Shown: piece by piece, positions 53,601-64,000 of the stretch
Position numbering within the stretch: the first letter of the stretch is position 1
Layout of the letters: each line of letters starts with the position of its first letter
Origin: Sclerurus mexicanus
Lineage: Eukaryota > Chordata > Aves > Passeriformes > Furnariidae
NCBI GenBank assembly: GCA_013396755.1
Contig: VWZF01003357.1
Location: forward strand, 166,290-230,289
Direction of reading: 5' to 3'
DNA: 64,000 nt
Notes under the pieces: generated by a model
Seen by the model: the letters and a program-made list of their open reading frames with translations, nothing else
The model's database searches: none
Told to the model about the DNA's origin: nothing
Made by a program: the position numbers and the translations under genes

Positions 53601-56600
53601 ACTGCTGTGCCAGGGGCATTCACTGCCTCAGTGCCACAGGCTGGACCAGCCAGGGTGTGCAGTCAGCACTGGTGAGGGACAACAACCCTACCAGAAACTG
53701 GGCTGGGGAGCTTGGAGAGACTGAGCAGTGCAGGCAGGCCAGGTCTGGCAGCCCTTTGTGGATGCAGGCAGAGGGGGCAGTGGGAGAGCCTGGAGCAGGA
53801 GGAGGGTCCAGCCAAAACTAGGGGGCTAGGTCAGAAGAAGGGTAATGTCACGTGGCTCTTTAAAAAGAAGAGAAAACCCAGTGTTCAGTGCTGCTTTAGA
53901 CCCCTGGAGAAGACCAGGACAAGCAGCGAAGCAGCCTGAGACCCTGCAGGGCAGCAGTCACCAACACTGGCTTCTCAAAGAGAACTGTGGCAAACCCAGT
54001 CTGGTTCCCTCTTCTGACAAAAGAACAGGAAACACAGTGTGTACAGCTTGATGTTCATAAGGCTTTGATACAGGCCCATAAAAAAAATATCAGCAGTGAG
54101 CTGCAGATCACATCCAGCCTAACCTGGGTGTGAAATGAGTGCTGGTCCCAGTCAGATAACCACCTTCAAGCTGCCACTGTCAGCAGGTAAGATCACGAAA
54201 CACAGGACTGCAGGCACAATACGAAGATAGAAAGTGTGGGACTTATGTTGGAAGGCAGATTCTTAACCCCAAACTCTCCCTCCACACCACCCTCACTAAA
54301 AAATTAGAAAAACAGTCTTGGGGAGCAGGACATCACAGAGCACAGTCCCAAGCTAGCAGCATCCCAGCACAACCAGCATGTGGTGTAAACAAGGAATTGT
54401 ATAAACAAAGAAATTACTCACTTGAAAGAAGCGATTTTTGGGAGAAGAACTTGACATGCCAATAGATAACTGCCAGAAAAGGGGTAAATACAGGGCTGTG
54501 TAACGTGTAACCATGAGAGTGCTTCAGGGGTTCTGGAGGCAGCTCTTGCCGTTCTCCACAGCCGCAGGGAGCGGTGGCTGGAGAAGGCAGCTATGTCTGG
54601 ACATTGCCCTTTGGGCTGGTTGGAGAGGATCCAGAGAAGGATGTCAGGGACCTGGAAAACATGACCAGCAAGAAAAACCAGCAAATGTGGGACTGCTTAA
54701 TGGTAGAAGGCAGTGGAAGGGGCTGTGGCAACAGTCTGCAGGAACGTAAATGATTCCTGCAACGAGGAACCTGCCCACGCCAGATAACACAAATAGAAGC
54801 CGGCTTACATTATGACAGGGAAAATCAAGCCAGGTTAACAAACTTCCCAGTCATGAGAGGGAGGGACTGGGGTCTCCATTGCCGAGGTTTCTGAGAGAGC
54901 CGGGTCCCCAGCAGCATGGCATTAGCTGGTATTAACATTATCTGGTGCCAAAGGTTCCCCAGTTTCCAGGAGTTTACTATTTCTGGGCACAAGCTTGTGG
55001 AAAACTTATAGCAGGGCCTGGCTGGCTTTATGGCCTGCAAATAAGGAAAGGTAGAACTGGGCAAGGCCTGGGAATAACCCTCAGAAACCTAAAGGGATGA
55101 AAGGGTCTCTACGGATCATGGGGCACCATTGTCACCATCCCCCAAAGTCGCATAGGGAAGTGCTGGGGATATCAAACCAGTGTCCCCAAGAAAATTACAG
55201 ATAGAGAAATCACAGGAATGAACTTTTGGGGTAAAACAGAGCAGGTGAAGCTCATGTGGACAGCAGATGTCCTGTCATGCTGGATGCTCAAGGGGAGCCT
55301 GGGGAAAGAGGAGGTTGGTGAGGAAACCTGGCTGGAAGCATAATCAGTTGGAGACAGTGACAGTAAAATGCATCAGGAGAGAAACAGTATTTACAGAGAT
55401 GAGGGCTGTGTAATGTGAATTTGTGAAATAATTTTTGCTGTCTGAGTCCAGGGGCAGTGATATCTGGTGGCTGTACTTTGGTTGCATGTGTGGGATGAGC
55501 AGAGCTCAGGACAGTGATGGATTTTTAGGGACCTGGCTAGTGATAAGCAGCATGTTAAACACCCTTCACTCTTGTTCCTTGGAGGAACGCTTAGGAGCAC
55601 CTGTGAGCTGGTAGCTCCAAAACAACAGGAGCCACAATACTGGAGCAGAAAGTAAGTCCCAGGGATGTCACCAAGAGCCCTGGTAAACTGCTGGTGGCGA
55701 ATCTTTCTCCCCCCAAGTAAAGCTGCTGCCCAAAAGGTGGCCCCAGGATTAGATCCAACCAGATGGAGATGACAGCTCCTGCCACCACAGCTGACCATGG
55801 CAGCACTGTGGGGTCCGCAGGGCAAGGGTCATGTGTGCCAGTGCAGCACAGAACAGGGGGATGCAGAACACCACAGCTGCCTGCTCAGTCCTTCTCCTCA
55901 GCTGCAGAAGAGCAGCAGTAAAAGAAGATTAAATGTAAGTTCTCCATAGATGTGAATTTTCATGTGTAATTTGTGCTCCATACATGCATATACCTGGATA
56001 TTGATACGATACTGTGTCCCGGGGACAGCCTTGTGGCACAGCCTCCCACGGGGCATGTGGGGGCCAGTGGCGAAGGAAGCTCCCAAGTCCTCACTGCATG
56101 ATCCATCACAGGCTAACCACTGTGCCACAAGCAGAGTGCAGTGTTGGACAGCCCCTGGGTCTACAGCACCGACAAAGCAGAGGGCTCAGGCAGGGGCAGT
56201 GTGAGCACAGCACCCCATCTCCCCTGACATCAATAACCTACAGCAGCAAAGGCCAGAAAACCACTTAATAATCCCAAATCATCCCACAGAAAAATTTACC
56301 ACAGCAATCACATAGTTTATCTGATAGAGGCTCCTGAGGGCAGAGGAATTTCCTCAATTAACCTCATCCAAGGAAATCTCTGTCCTTGAATGGGGAGTTT
56401 CCAGCTGAAATCTACCTTGCAGACTTCCTAGACCAAGGCCAAAGAAACACCAGTCTGTTGGATCCCTGGGGTCTCCTGTAGAGGCCAGGTGTTGCCTGCT
56501 TCTGATGCAGCTGGGCAGCAGGGAGGGCAGGCAGGATAACCCTTGGCAAATCCAGGGCCAAGAGGCATCTGTGCTGGGGCATCTCCAATCCCATGCAGAT

Positions 56601-59600
56601 CAGCCACCTCTTCAGCTGCCCACAGCTCCCTACCTACCTTCCCTACCTCCTCGCTGTCAGCTCCAGTGAAGGGCACCTGATGTATGGAAGTTTCCACAAG
56701 GGTCAGCCCACAGTGACCACTGGAGCTGGGGAGTCCTGTGGTGCCCCCAATGTGTCCAAGCACCTCTCCTGGGTACAGAGTTGCTCTTCAGGCCTTGCAC
56801 CAGAAGTCAGTCTGCCTTAACCTGCTCTCCCACACCAGTCTACAAGATGCTGCATTTCGCCTTGATGACATGGTTAATTACTCATGACTGCTCACAAGCT
56901 TTGCAGGGGCTTTAAAATCTGCTCACTCTCCTCTGACTGCCTGCAGGCCCCATGTTTCACAGGGGCATAGGTGTGCTCCAACTGCTAGGAAGGGAAGGAC
57001 ACATCTTGCGGCATCAGAGAAATTCCCTCTCTTTCCTGCTGCATTGGATCTGGGGACCACGGCCGCAGCCAGTGGAAAAGAGGTGCCCTGTCCAAGACCC
57101 TGCCCATAGTCAGCAGCTTGCCAGAGTAGCTCCATCCCCTTTTCTGGCTTGCTGCCTCATCAGAGGCGCTCGCGTGTTGAGCTCTGCTTCTCACCCACTT
57201 TGCAGCAGGGCAGGGGTTGCTCTGGCACCCCTGTCCCCAGCGGGACCTGGTGACATGTCCTGCTTACTCAGGCAGCTTGGGGACCACTGCCCACCATCAA
57301 GTGCTCCCTCAAAATTCCTCTCAAAAGTCCTTTGTAAATATAACTGATACTTTTGCTGCTGGTGTGACTACAGCCTCCATCTCCACTTCCCAGCTCCAGT
57401 CTCGGACAGGGCCATGAATCCTCTGTTGCTGAAGGGGACCTGTGACTGCAGCCAGTGGACTTGTGCCCAGGGAAGGTGACCAGCACAAGCAGCAGGGATA
57501 TATCTGCTCTGGGGATGTAACAGCATCAGCAACAAGGGCTGGGAAGCCTCCCTGTGGCCTGTCTGCACAGCGCTGGCCAAGCCTTGCAGTGTGGTGAGCC
57601 CAGGTGGTTCTCCCTGTACCTGATACTGGGCTGTGTCCTGTGGATGCTCAGCTTTAGAGAATATCCCCTCCAAGGGCATGGGATGGTTGGTGCAGGCAGA
57701 GATGGGTTTAGCCAGAGCATTTCCCAAAGGAATTTATCTTAACTTCTGGCAATGCAAATCTTTGCTAAATCAAATCACTTTTGTGACATTCCCGAATCAG
57801 CTTAAGGGGGTTTGTTTTAGGAGAAAGCCAGACATATTAAGTTTTGCTCTAAAAGACCATGATTTTATGTGAACTCTGGTAATTGCTCCCCATCCCCCAC
57901 TTTGAGCCCTGGGCCATGTGTCTCTAGCCCAAGATGGTTCTGCATGGTGTCTGGTTCCCACACACAGGACTCCTGTACTGGACTATGTGCACAAACCCCC
58001 TGGCCTGCACTGAGCCTATGTCAGCATCTGCACCATGGAAGCAGCAGAAGAGTAGAGGCTGAGCAGCCCAACAGCCCTGTCAGACTCAAACTCCAGTCTG
58101 AAGTGACAGATTGGTACTTTTGGGTTCTGCCTGTGCCCTATATGGGGAGAGGATGCTTGAGCTGACCTGACTGCCAGGTGCAGCATGCCTGGGCTGGCTG
58201 TGACCTCACACTGTAGCCAGGACATGGTCTGTTCACACTGATGACTCTAACACAATAACCCCAGTGGTTTTGCCCAAGTTTGTATCAGCATGAGGGATCT
58301 GTCTTGAAATTTGTGTCTAGAGAAGGATGCAGTAAAATGAGCACTGCCTGCTGGTGTGCATCTTTACACAGCTCAGTCTACAGTTCAGACTTGGAAACTA
58401 CCTTGTGTATTCACTATAAAATCTGCAGGACAGCTGCTGTCCAACTTGTGGACAGTGAACCCCTCTGTCTTGCTTTACAGATGGATCATCAAAGAGGGAT
58501 AGGAGAAGTGAGGCTCCTAGTCCTCAGTTCCTGCAAACCCCCATTCAGGGAGCCAGGATGGAGGTCAGACACAGCAGCTTGGTGGCAATGAGAGCCTAGC
58601 TTCCCCTCCAAAGCCAGACTTGGCACTGTGTGGCCAAGTCCTTGGCATGGGAAGATGCCCAGTAGAAAGGAGCTGAGGGATCTTTCACTCACCTTGTGCT
58701 GGGATGAATAGGAATGATGAATAGATGAATAGCCCAGGAAGACTATTCTGTGTAAAAGCTCCAGACTCCAACAAAGCCACCAGCTTGTGGGGAGGCCACA
58801 TGTAACAACCAGAGACACACCAACCTCCCCAGAACCAAGCAAGTGAAGGACCCTCTGAAATGTGCAAGCATACAGAAGGCCACAACAAGGCAGGGGCTGC
58901 TGCATCAGCAGCTGAGACTAATTTACTGAGGTGAACAAAGCCCTGTGTCCCTCTGCCTAAGACCCCCATGGCTAACAGCAGCTAATTGCTCCTTTAACGG
59001 TCTCTTCAGCCTGCTTCCAAAACCTGTGGAGTGGCTGCCATCCTCCCAGGTGAGGGCTGCCACCAGAGAGAAGTCTTTGTGTCCCTGGGTTTGTGTCACA
59101 GGATGGGAGATCAGCCAGAGGGAAACCCACTTGTTCCACCTGCCCCAGCAGAAACCTAGCACATTTCTTGCAGGCAGCTCTGGAGCATCCCTCTCTGTAT
59201 GAGGACAAGATCAGCCTGGAAATGCTTGGCATTTCTTCAGCCTCAAGAGGCTGCTCTTCCTGCTGCCAAAGCTGTCCCTGCAGCTGCCAGGGCCTGTCCT
59301 TGCAGTGGCAGCATGCCCAGCACTGTGCCTGTGGATGCACAGACCTGCCAGGTTCCAACTGGGCACATGCACCTTCCAGACAAAGTACTGCAGCCCTGAT
59401 GTGTGCCTGGGTAATCTGTACTGCTGCTGCAGCTTAAGCAGGGATTGGAAGTCTCTGGGGCTTCTGGCCAGGAGATGCAATGCCACTGGCACTATCCTGC
59501 AGGCATGGCACGGTGCTGCAGAGCCGCTCAGCCCGGCTCTCCTGTGTGGGGAGGCTGTGCCTTCTGCTGCAAAATCTGGTCTTGCATAAACCTGTGACAT

Positions 59601-61541
59601 TTGTGAGCAGCACGTGACATTGGAGGTCTCTGTCCCTGGTGGCAGCTCAGCCCTTGCTGCTGTTCACACCTGGCACAGAGCTGCACTCAAGGGTTGCTAG
59701 AGTAGTCACTGCCCCAGTCAGAGAGGAAACACGATCCAGGTCACAACCACCCACCCAGGCTCACAGCCTAGGAGCTTGTGCCCGGCTCCCTGCAGACCCT
59801 GAGAGTCCTCAGGACCTCTCCATAAGGAGGAGCACATCCTAGATTTCACCAGGCCCCAAATGATGCTGCTTCCTCTTGCTTCAGGGACACTGGCCCAGAG
59901 AGAGGCACAAGAGCCAATGTCCCAGCAGGAGAGCAGGCAGAAGGTCATCCTCTGCCTTTCCCACTGACGGTCTATGAAAGCCAGCAAAGTGTATTATTGC
60001 TTCAATTCTATCTGCTTTCTTTGCATTTCTTGCTGTTGCCTGGCTGATGCTGAGTAACCACCCTCATTTGCATTCCGTTTTTCATGATTCCAGGTAACGC
60101 TGGTTTCAAGAAAAGTACGTAACAGTAATGTGTTTCTCTTTCAGGATGGGGTATACCTGTCAGTCAGGGCCACAGGGGATGTTTGTGCATGTGGTGGGCA
60201 GTAGCCTCCACACAGCTCACTGCAGGTAAGGATGCAGGTAAGGGTGCATCCTGGTGCAGAGCTGGCTGTGCTCCCCGGGAGGAGACAAGTCCCACGTGGG
60301 CAGTGAGTTGTGGGGGTGTTCTGAGCCCAGAGGAGTTTTCCAGGGACCACTACCTATTTATAGATGCCAAACCAACATAATTTTATTATTATTACTAGTA
60401 GTAGTAGTAGCAGTATTTAAAATCAGATCAGAAGATAGTGATCCCAAACACTGTGACTGTGCACAAAGATGGTTGCTGGCAACAAGGCTGTGCTCCAGGT
60501 GGTGCCTGACCTCTGTTCAGCAGAGCATCCTGCACTCACGGCATGAGTGCCCTGCACCCAGGGGGATTTGGGAATAGCCAAAGGATTTAATCCTGCTTTC
60601 CAGAGAGGCTGAGGGAAGTTCCAGTACTAGTATCAAAGGATGCTAAGGTCACTCAAAAATAGAGCTCATGCTGCCCTTGTGAGAGGATCAGGTGGGAAAT
60701 GTCCCAGTTTGGGCACACTCCTCAGTCCTGTCTGGGTGTCACTAGCACAGTGAATTACCAACTCTGGGACAGTTCTCTAAATCAACTTGTCCAAAACACA
60801 TCAATCCCACTCTGTAAATAATAAGCAGACGTGGCCTGGATTAAGACTGAATTAGCGGATGAGTTTCTGTTATAAAATCATACAGTCTTTGTTGTGTTCA
60901 GTACTGGGGCCCAGAAAATAGGGAAGCCCAGGGAGACATCAGTCATGGATGACCAAGGTGGGCACAGGGTCCTTGAATATAGGTGGAGGAGCTGGGCTGG
61001 TTTCTCCTGCTGAAAAGGTACCAGGAGCTGTTCCAACAGCAGTCTACAAGCACTGGAAAGGCAGTTTCAAGGATGACGGATTCAAATCCCTCTTAGCAGC
61101 ACCTGGTGATACATCAAGGAGCATTAACCACGAAATAAGTCCTGAAAGGTCAAGGTGGGATGCTGGGATGGTGCAGCCTTGACAGAGGTCACCAGAAGGG
61201 TGGGGGAATGGGTGCTATGGCTCAGGTAGGCAGAGCCATGGCTGATTTCACCTTGTGTTGATCACCAAGGTGGTGCTGGGAAGAGACCTCTCGAAATCCC
61301 TTACACAACCTCCATGGGCCTTTCCATCAACACTTCTGCAATCCTGTAATAAAGTTGTTACAATGTCCTCCCAAATGAGATCTGGCAGAGGAATCCTCAT
61401 CTGCGAGGTGATTTTGTCTTTCCTTCATTCTATCGTTCCCTAATCAGCGGCCAGACCATTTTATGTGTACAGCAGTAAGTCACTTCTTTGAGACTAACTG
61501 AGCAAAATGTGGTTAATCTGCAAATAAGATGTTTTGGTTTC
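50671..61541. other. Intergenic, no gene recognised (10.9 kb)
   Basis: No exon, RNA gene or named repeat is identified. AT-rich islands stand out at 51.04-51.26 kb, 52.61-52.76 kb, 57.72-57.87 kb and 59.99-60.13 kb. A short TTA/GTA microsatellite lies at about 60381-60414. Many short open frames occur on both strands with no known protein content. Confidence 0.55.
60381..60414. repeat. Trinucleotide microsatellite (TTA)n then (GTA)n
   Basis: ttttattattattac is followed by tagtagtagtagtagcagta. Short, imperfect. Confidence 0.85.
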
Positions 61542-62011
61542 TGTTATAGTTTCAATACTCGGTGGAATTCCTTCCTAACGACTTCAGAGGCAACGCCTTT
61601 GTCTGTGGAGACTGGATAACAAAGGCAAACTGCATATTCATGTGGTGCCGCTGATCACTTGTCTAGTTTTTTGTTCTGCCCTCTCCCCAGGTTGGGAGGG
61701 GAAGGGGGGGGAGCGGTGAGGGGGGCGGCTCCTTTTTTTCCTGCGCAGGTCAGCGAGGTTCAGCTACTGCAGCTGCCAGCGCGGGAGTGAGGCAGAGACA
61801 CACCGGTTGTCTGGAATTTACTGGATAGCTGGAATTGTTTCCCTTCTCGCCCCTGACTCGACTGCTTTGTGGTCATCTGTGGAACGTTGCGGGAGCTGCC
61901 TGGGAGAGGAGGAAGAGGAAAACGCCTGGCTCTTGTTCCTCTATTTCCAAGACAGATCTCCTGCTGCTGTTATAGCCACCTCCATCACTGGTGAATCTAC
62001 AAGGGAGAAGC

Positions 62012-62140
62012 AGAGGCCAGCGGGCCGGGCACGACATCGCCTCCTGCTGTCCGTGACTATAACTGCATCCCCTGGGAGAGAGGCCAGCGGTTGAGGCGCG
62101 ACATCGCCTCCCGCTGTCCTTAGATACAATTGCAGTCCTT
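62012..62140 (+). repeat. 67-bp tandem duplication inside the LTR
   Basis: Two copies start agaggccagcgg at 62012 and 62079. Both contain cgacatcgcctcc followed by gctgtcc and a taact/caatt segment, with moderate divergence. Confidence 0.88.
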
Positions 62141-62289
62141 TTTGGGGATAGCTAAAGGACCCTTTAACTTTTTTTTCTTGTCGTTTGGGAAGGGGGAAGA
62201 TTTTATCATAAACTGTTGGGGTTTGGTTTTGTTTTTGTTTTTTTTTTTTCTGGAGATACATATAAATGTATTGTGATTGAGAACTGTTA

Positions 62290-62312
62290 TCCTTTTCCAT
62301 ATATATATATAT
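62290..62312. repeat. Short AT microsatellite in the LTR
   Basis: An (AT)n run, catatatatatatattt, just upstream of the ATTAAA signal. Confidence 0.8.
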
Positions 62313-62418
62313 TTCCTAATTAAAGTTTTGGTTTTTTCTAAATTTAAAGAGAGAGGGATTATTTTTTTTTCTGGTCAACATTGATATCTTAGTCCTCCCT
62401 TTGAACTAAGACAGTTTC

Positions 62419-63684
62419 CTGGTCATAAAATACCAATTAATTCCTCATTTACAGGCACTCTTCACACTGAGGCCAAGGTGCTGCTCTAGAGACAGACGGA
62501 AGATACAGCACTGGATGGTGTTGGTTGGCCAAAAGTTGTGTGGTACAGGATGAACAGAGCAGGTACAGGCATGGCTGGGGGCTAGAGAAGGAACAGGCAG
62601 GACTAGGGAGAGGGGAAGGCAGGAGAGAGAGGAATACTGCACAAATGCTGGGCTTCTGTAAGCAGAAAAAGAATCTGAACCTAGGGACAGGAGAGATAAC
62701 AGATACATGTGAGACCTCAGAAGTGTCCACCAGTGCCATCCATGGGCAAGAAGCCAGACTGAGGAAGGAGAAGGGGTGGTAGGTGGAGATGTGGGTTGGA
62801 GCAAGTGAGAAATGACAAAGAGGAATGCTGTGGAGAAGGAAGTCCTGCTTTGCTGAGAAGAGCACAGTGGTAATACTGGTCTGTGTGGAGGCCTTGGAGG
62901 AGGCATGGAATGGGGCGGGTGTAGCTCTGTGATGAATCTGTGTCCCTTGGCTGTGTCCTCTGTGTTTAATTTACAAGCATGCAGTGACAGGTACTTGCAG
63001 AGGACATCAGACCTCCAGACATCTGACCAGCAGACCTCTGTGACTGAAGGAAGAGTTGTGTATCTCAGGGGAGAGCATCTGGGGAAAGCCAGGAAGCATA
63101 AAGGGAATATGCCAGCTGGACAGCACAGAACATCAGCACCAGCTGGTGCTGAACAGGCCAGGATTTCAGTGGGCACATTGCAGGGCTGTGCCAGCTTCCC
63201 ATGGGGCCTGGCAATCGGGACAGCTGCATGAGGACTGCCCTGCACTCAGTTAATCAGCCCGAGTCTCAGCAGAGCTAATTAGCTCCAGCAGAGTTTCTTT
63301 AGGTGTCGAAGCAGCTTTGCATCAAGCTGGGAGGATGCAGTGACTCCACACCCTGCTTCTCTTCCCCACCAGCTCCAGGCACGGCCCTGCGGGCCACCAA
63401 GGCCAGGGTGCTGCTGGTCCGGCTGCAGGTGCAGAGCCGCAGGAGGGACCGTGACTGTAGAGCAAAACCCTCAGAGTTGTGTGACTAGGAACAGGCATTC
63501 CAACGAGGTCTGGTTGGGAGGAATTCCAAAGGAAAGCCCACCTCGGCAGGCTTGGCTCACCGATAGCCGGTGCTAGACTCGAACCTCGTCAGTCCCTCCC
63601 TGCGAAGCTTCTCCCTGGATAGGCACTTGCCCAGCCCGTGCCCTGAACCTGCTCCTGGCGCATTCCTTGTTTCGCTGCTCCAGG
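62419..63684. other. Intergenic, no gene recognised
   Basis: It holds the longest simple open frame in this part of the window (minus strand, 266 codons, 62445-63245), whose Ser/Pro/Leu-rich translation resembles nothing I know. It also holds a perfect 14-bp palindrome at 63272-63285. Composition becomes GC- and CpG-richer towards the right. Confidence 0.55.
63272..63285. promoter_or_regulatory. Perfect palindrome GAGCTAATTAGCTC
   Basis: A 14-bp self-complementary sequence centred on TAATTA, the core bound by many paired-type and Dlx/Lhx homeodomains. Possible dimer site by motif only. Confidence 0.35.
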
Positions 63685-63742
63685 AACTGCACTCACCCCT
63701 GGAGCTGCACTCACCCCCCCAAAACTGCACTCACCCCCTGGA
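63685..63742. repeat. Tandem repeat, about 20 bp, 3 copies
   Basis: Copies of the core ctgcactcaccccc occur at about 63686, 63704 and 63724, separated by tgga and caaaa spacers. Confidence 0.85.
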
Positions 63743-63779
63743 CCATCCCTCTGGGGAGCGACATCCCCTTCTCCTGAGC

Positions 63780-64000
63780 CAGCGGCCCCGGGGCTGCTTC
63801 CGCACTTCGCTCCCACGAGGGGCCGCGGGCGCGTTCGTGCCTCGCCGCCTCTGGCGGTGCCTGCGGGAGCCGAGGCCGAGCTGTGCCGTGCGAGCAGGGC
63901 CGTGCGGGGCAGGGCTGTGCGGGGCCGGGCCCTGCGGGGCAGGGCTGTGAGGGGCTGTGCCGAGCGCGGCTGTGCCGGGCTGTGAGGGCCGTGAGGGCCG
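63780..64000. other. CpG-rich segment, possible edge of a CpG island
   Basis: Dense CpG and very high GC begin near 63780 (gcggccccggggctgc, gccgcgggcgcgttcgtgcc) and continue to the window end. It could be the promoter or first exon of the next gene or simply a GC-rich minisatellite region. No start codon or known protein is recognised. Confidence 0.4.
63902..64000. repeat. 15-bp CpG-rich minisatellite running off the window
   Basis: Exact 15-base steps: gtgcggggcagggct (63902-63916), gtgcggggccgggcc (63917-63931), ctgcggggcagggct (63932-63946), then more degenerate units starting at 63947 and 63962. The array is cut by the window edge. Confidence 0.85.

Larger units (their letters stand above)
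61542..62413 (+). mobile_element. Solo endogenous-retrovirus LTR, 872 bp, with target-site duplication
   Basis: It begins TGTTATAG and ends CTAAGACA (TG...CA with an imperfect inverted terminus). It is flanked by a perfect 5-bp duplication GTTTC (61537-61541 and 62414-62418). It contains a G-rich/GC-box promoter-like tract (61690-61730), a 67-bp tandem duplication (from 62012 and 62079), and a variant poly(A) signal ATTAAA at 62319-62324 followed by GT-rich sequence. Five-base duplications are usual for class III (ERVL) and some other elements, so the class is tentative. No second LTR or internal genes are present, consistent with a solo LTR left by recombination. Confidence 0.82.

Noticed and set aside
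62445..63245. 266-codon minus-strand open frame
   Set aside because: The translation is Ser/Pro/Leu-rich with no recognisable domain, and there is no promoter, splice or poly(A) context. A stop-free run of this size is possible by chance in 64 kb of GC-rich DNA.
63576..63585. tRNA B-box-like sequence (GGTTCGAGTC on the minus strand)
   Set aside because: No cloverleaf could be folded around it and the upstream A-box match is poor; it may be chance.

Overview
The window reads as vertebrate, almost certainly bird, nuclear DNA. It has widely spaced short exons with GT/AG introns, five CR1-type LINE tails (the typical avian retrotransposon), solo retroviral LTRs, and GC-rich intergenic sequence with minisatellites. 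There is no bacterial gene organisation, CRISPR array or operon.

From base 1 to about 42.28 kb lies one gene on the + strand: the 3' two-thirds of RALGAPB, the beta (non-catalytic) subunit of the Ral GTPase-activating protein complexes. Twenty-one consecutive coding exons (6524-38581) can be placed to the base. Every junction keeps reading frame, and the translated segments match the vertebrate protein as I know it. They give 1025 C-terminal residues ending at a TAG stop (38579-38581). Roughly the first 470 residues of the usual ~1490-residue protein are upstream of the window, so bases 1-6523 are intron. The C-terminal Rap/Ran-GAP-like region is spread over window exons 14-20. A long 3' UTR (about 3.7 kb) probably ends at an AATAAA at 42252-42257, with two perfect Pumilio-type elements about 150-190 bases before it.

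Introns hold mainly unique sequence, plus three antisense CR1 tails, one sense CR1 tail, and an antisense LTR between window exons 16 and 17.

From 42.3 to 64.0 kb I find no exon of any gene I recognise. The segment holds degenerate minisatellites (30-bp unit at 44.85-45.09 kb, 33-bp unit at 47.94-48.02 kb, 15-bp CpG-rich unit running off the right edge), a longer antisense CR1 fragment (50.04-50.67 kb), a possible LTR near 49.2-49.6 kb, and a well-defined 872-bp solo LTR (61542-62413) with a perfect 5-bp target-site duplication. AT-rich islands in otherwise GC-rich DNA, best at 46.19-46.55 kb, are candidate regulatory elements.

I see no convincing new biological system. The observations most worth checking are window exon 8, whose third codon positions are almost saturated for G/C (59 of 61) while two sampled exons are near 50%, the solo LTR with its G-quadruplex/GC-box tract, and the AT-rich TAAT-dense island.
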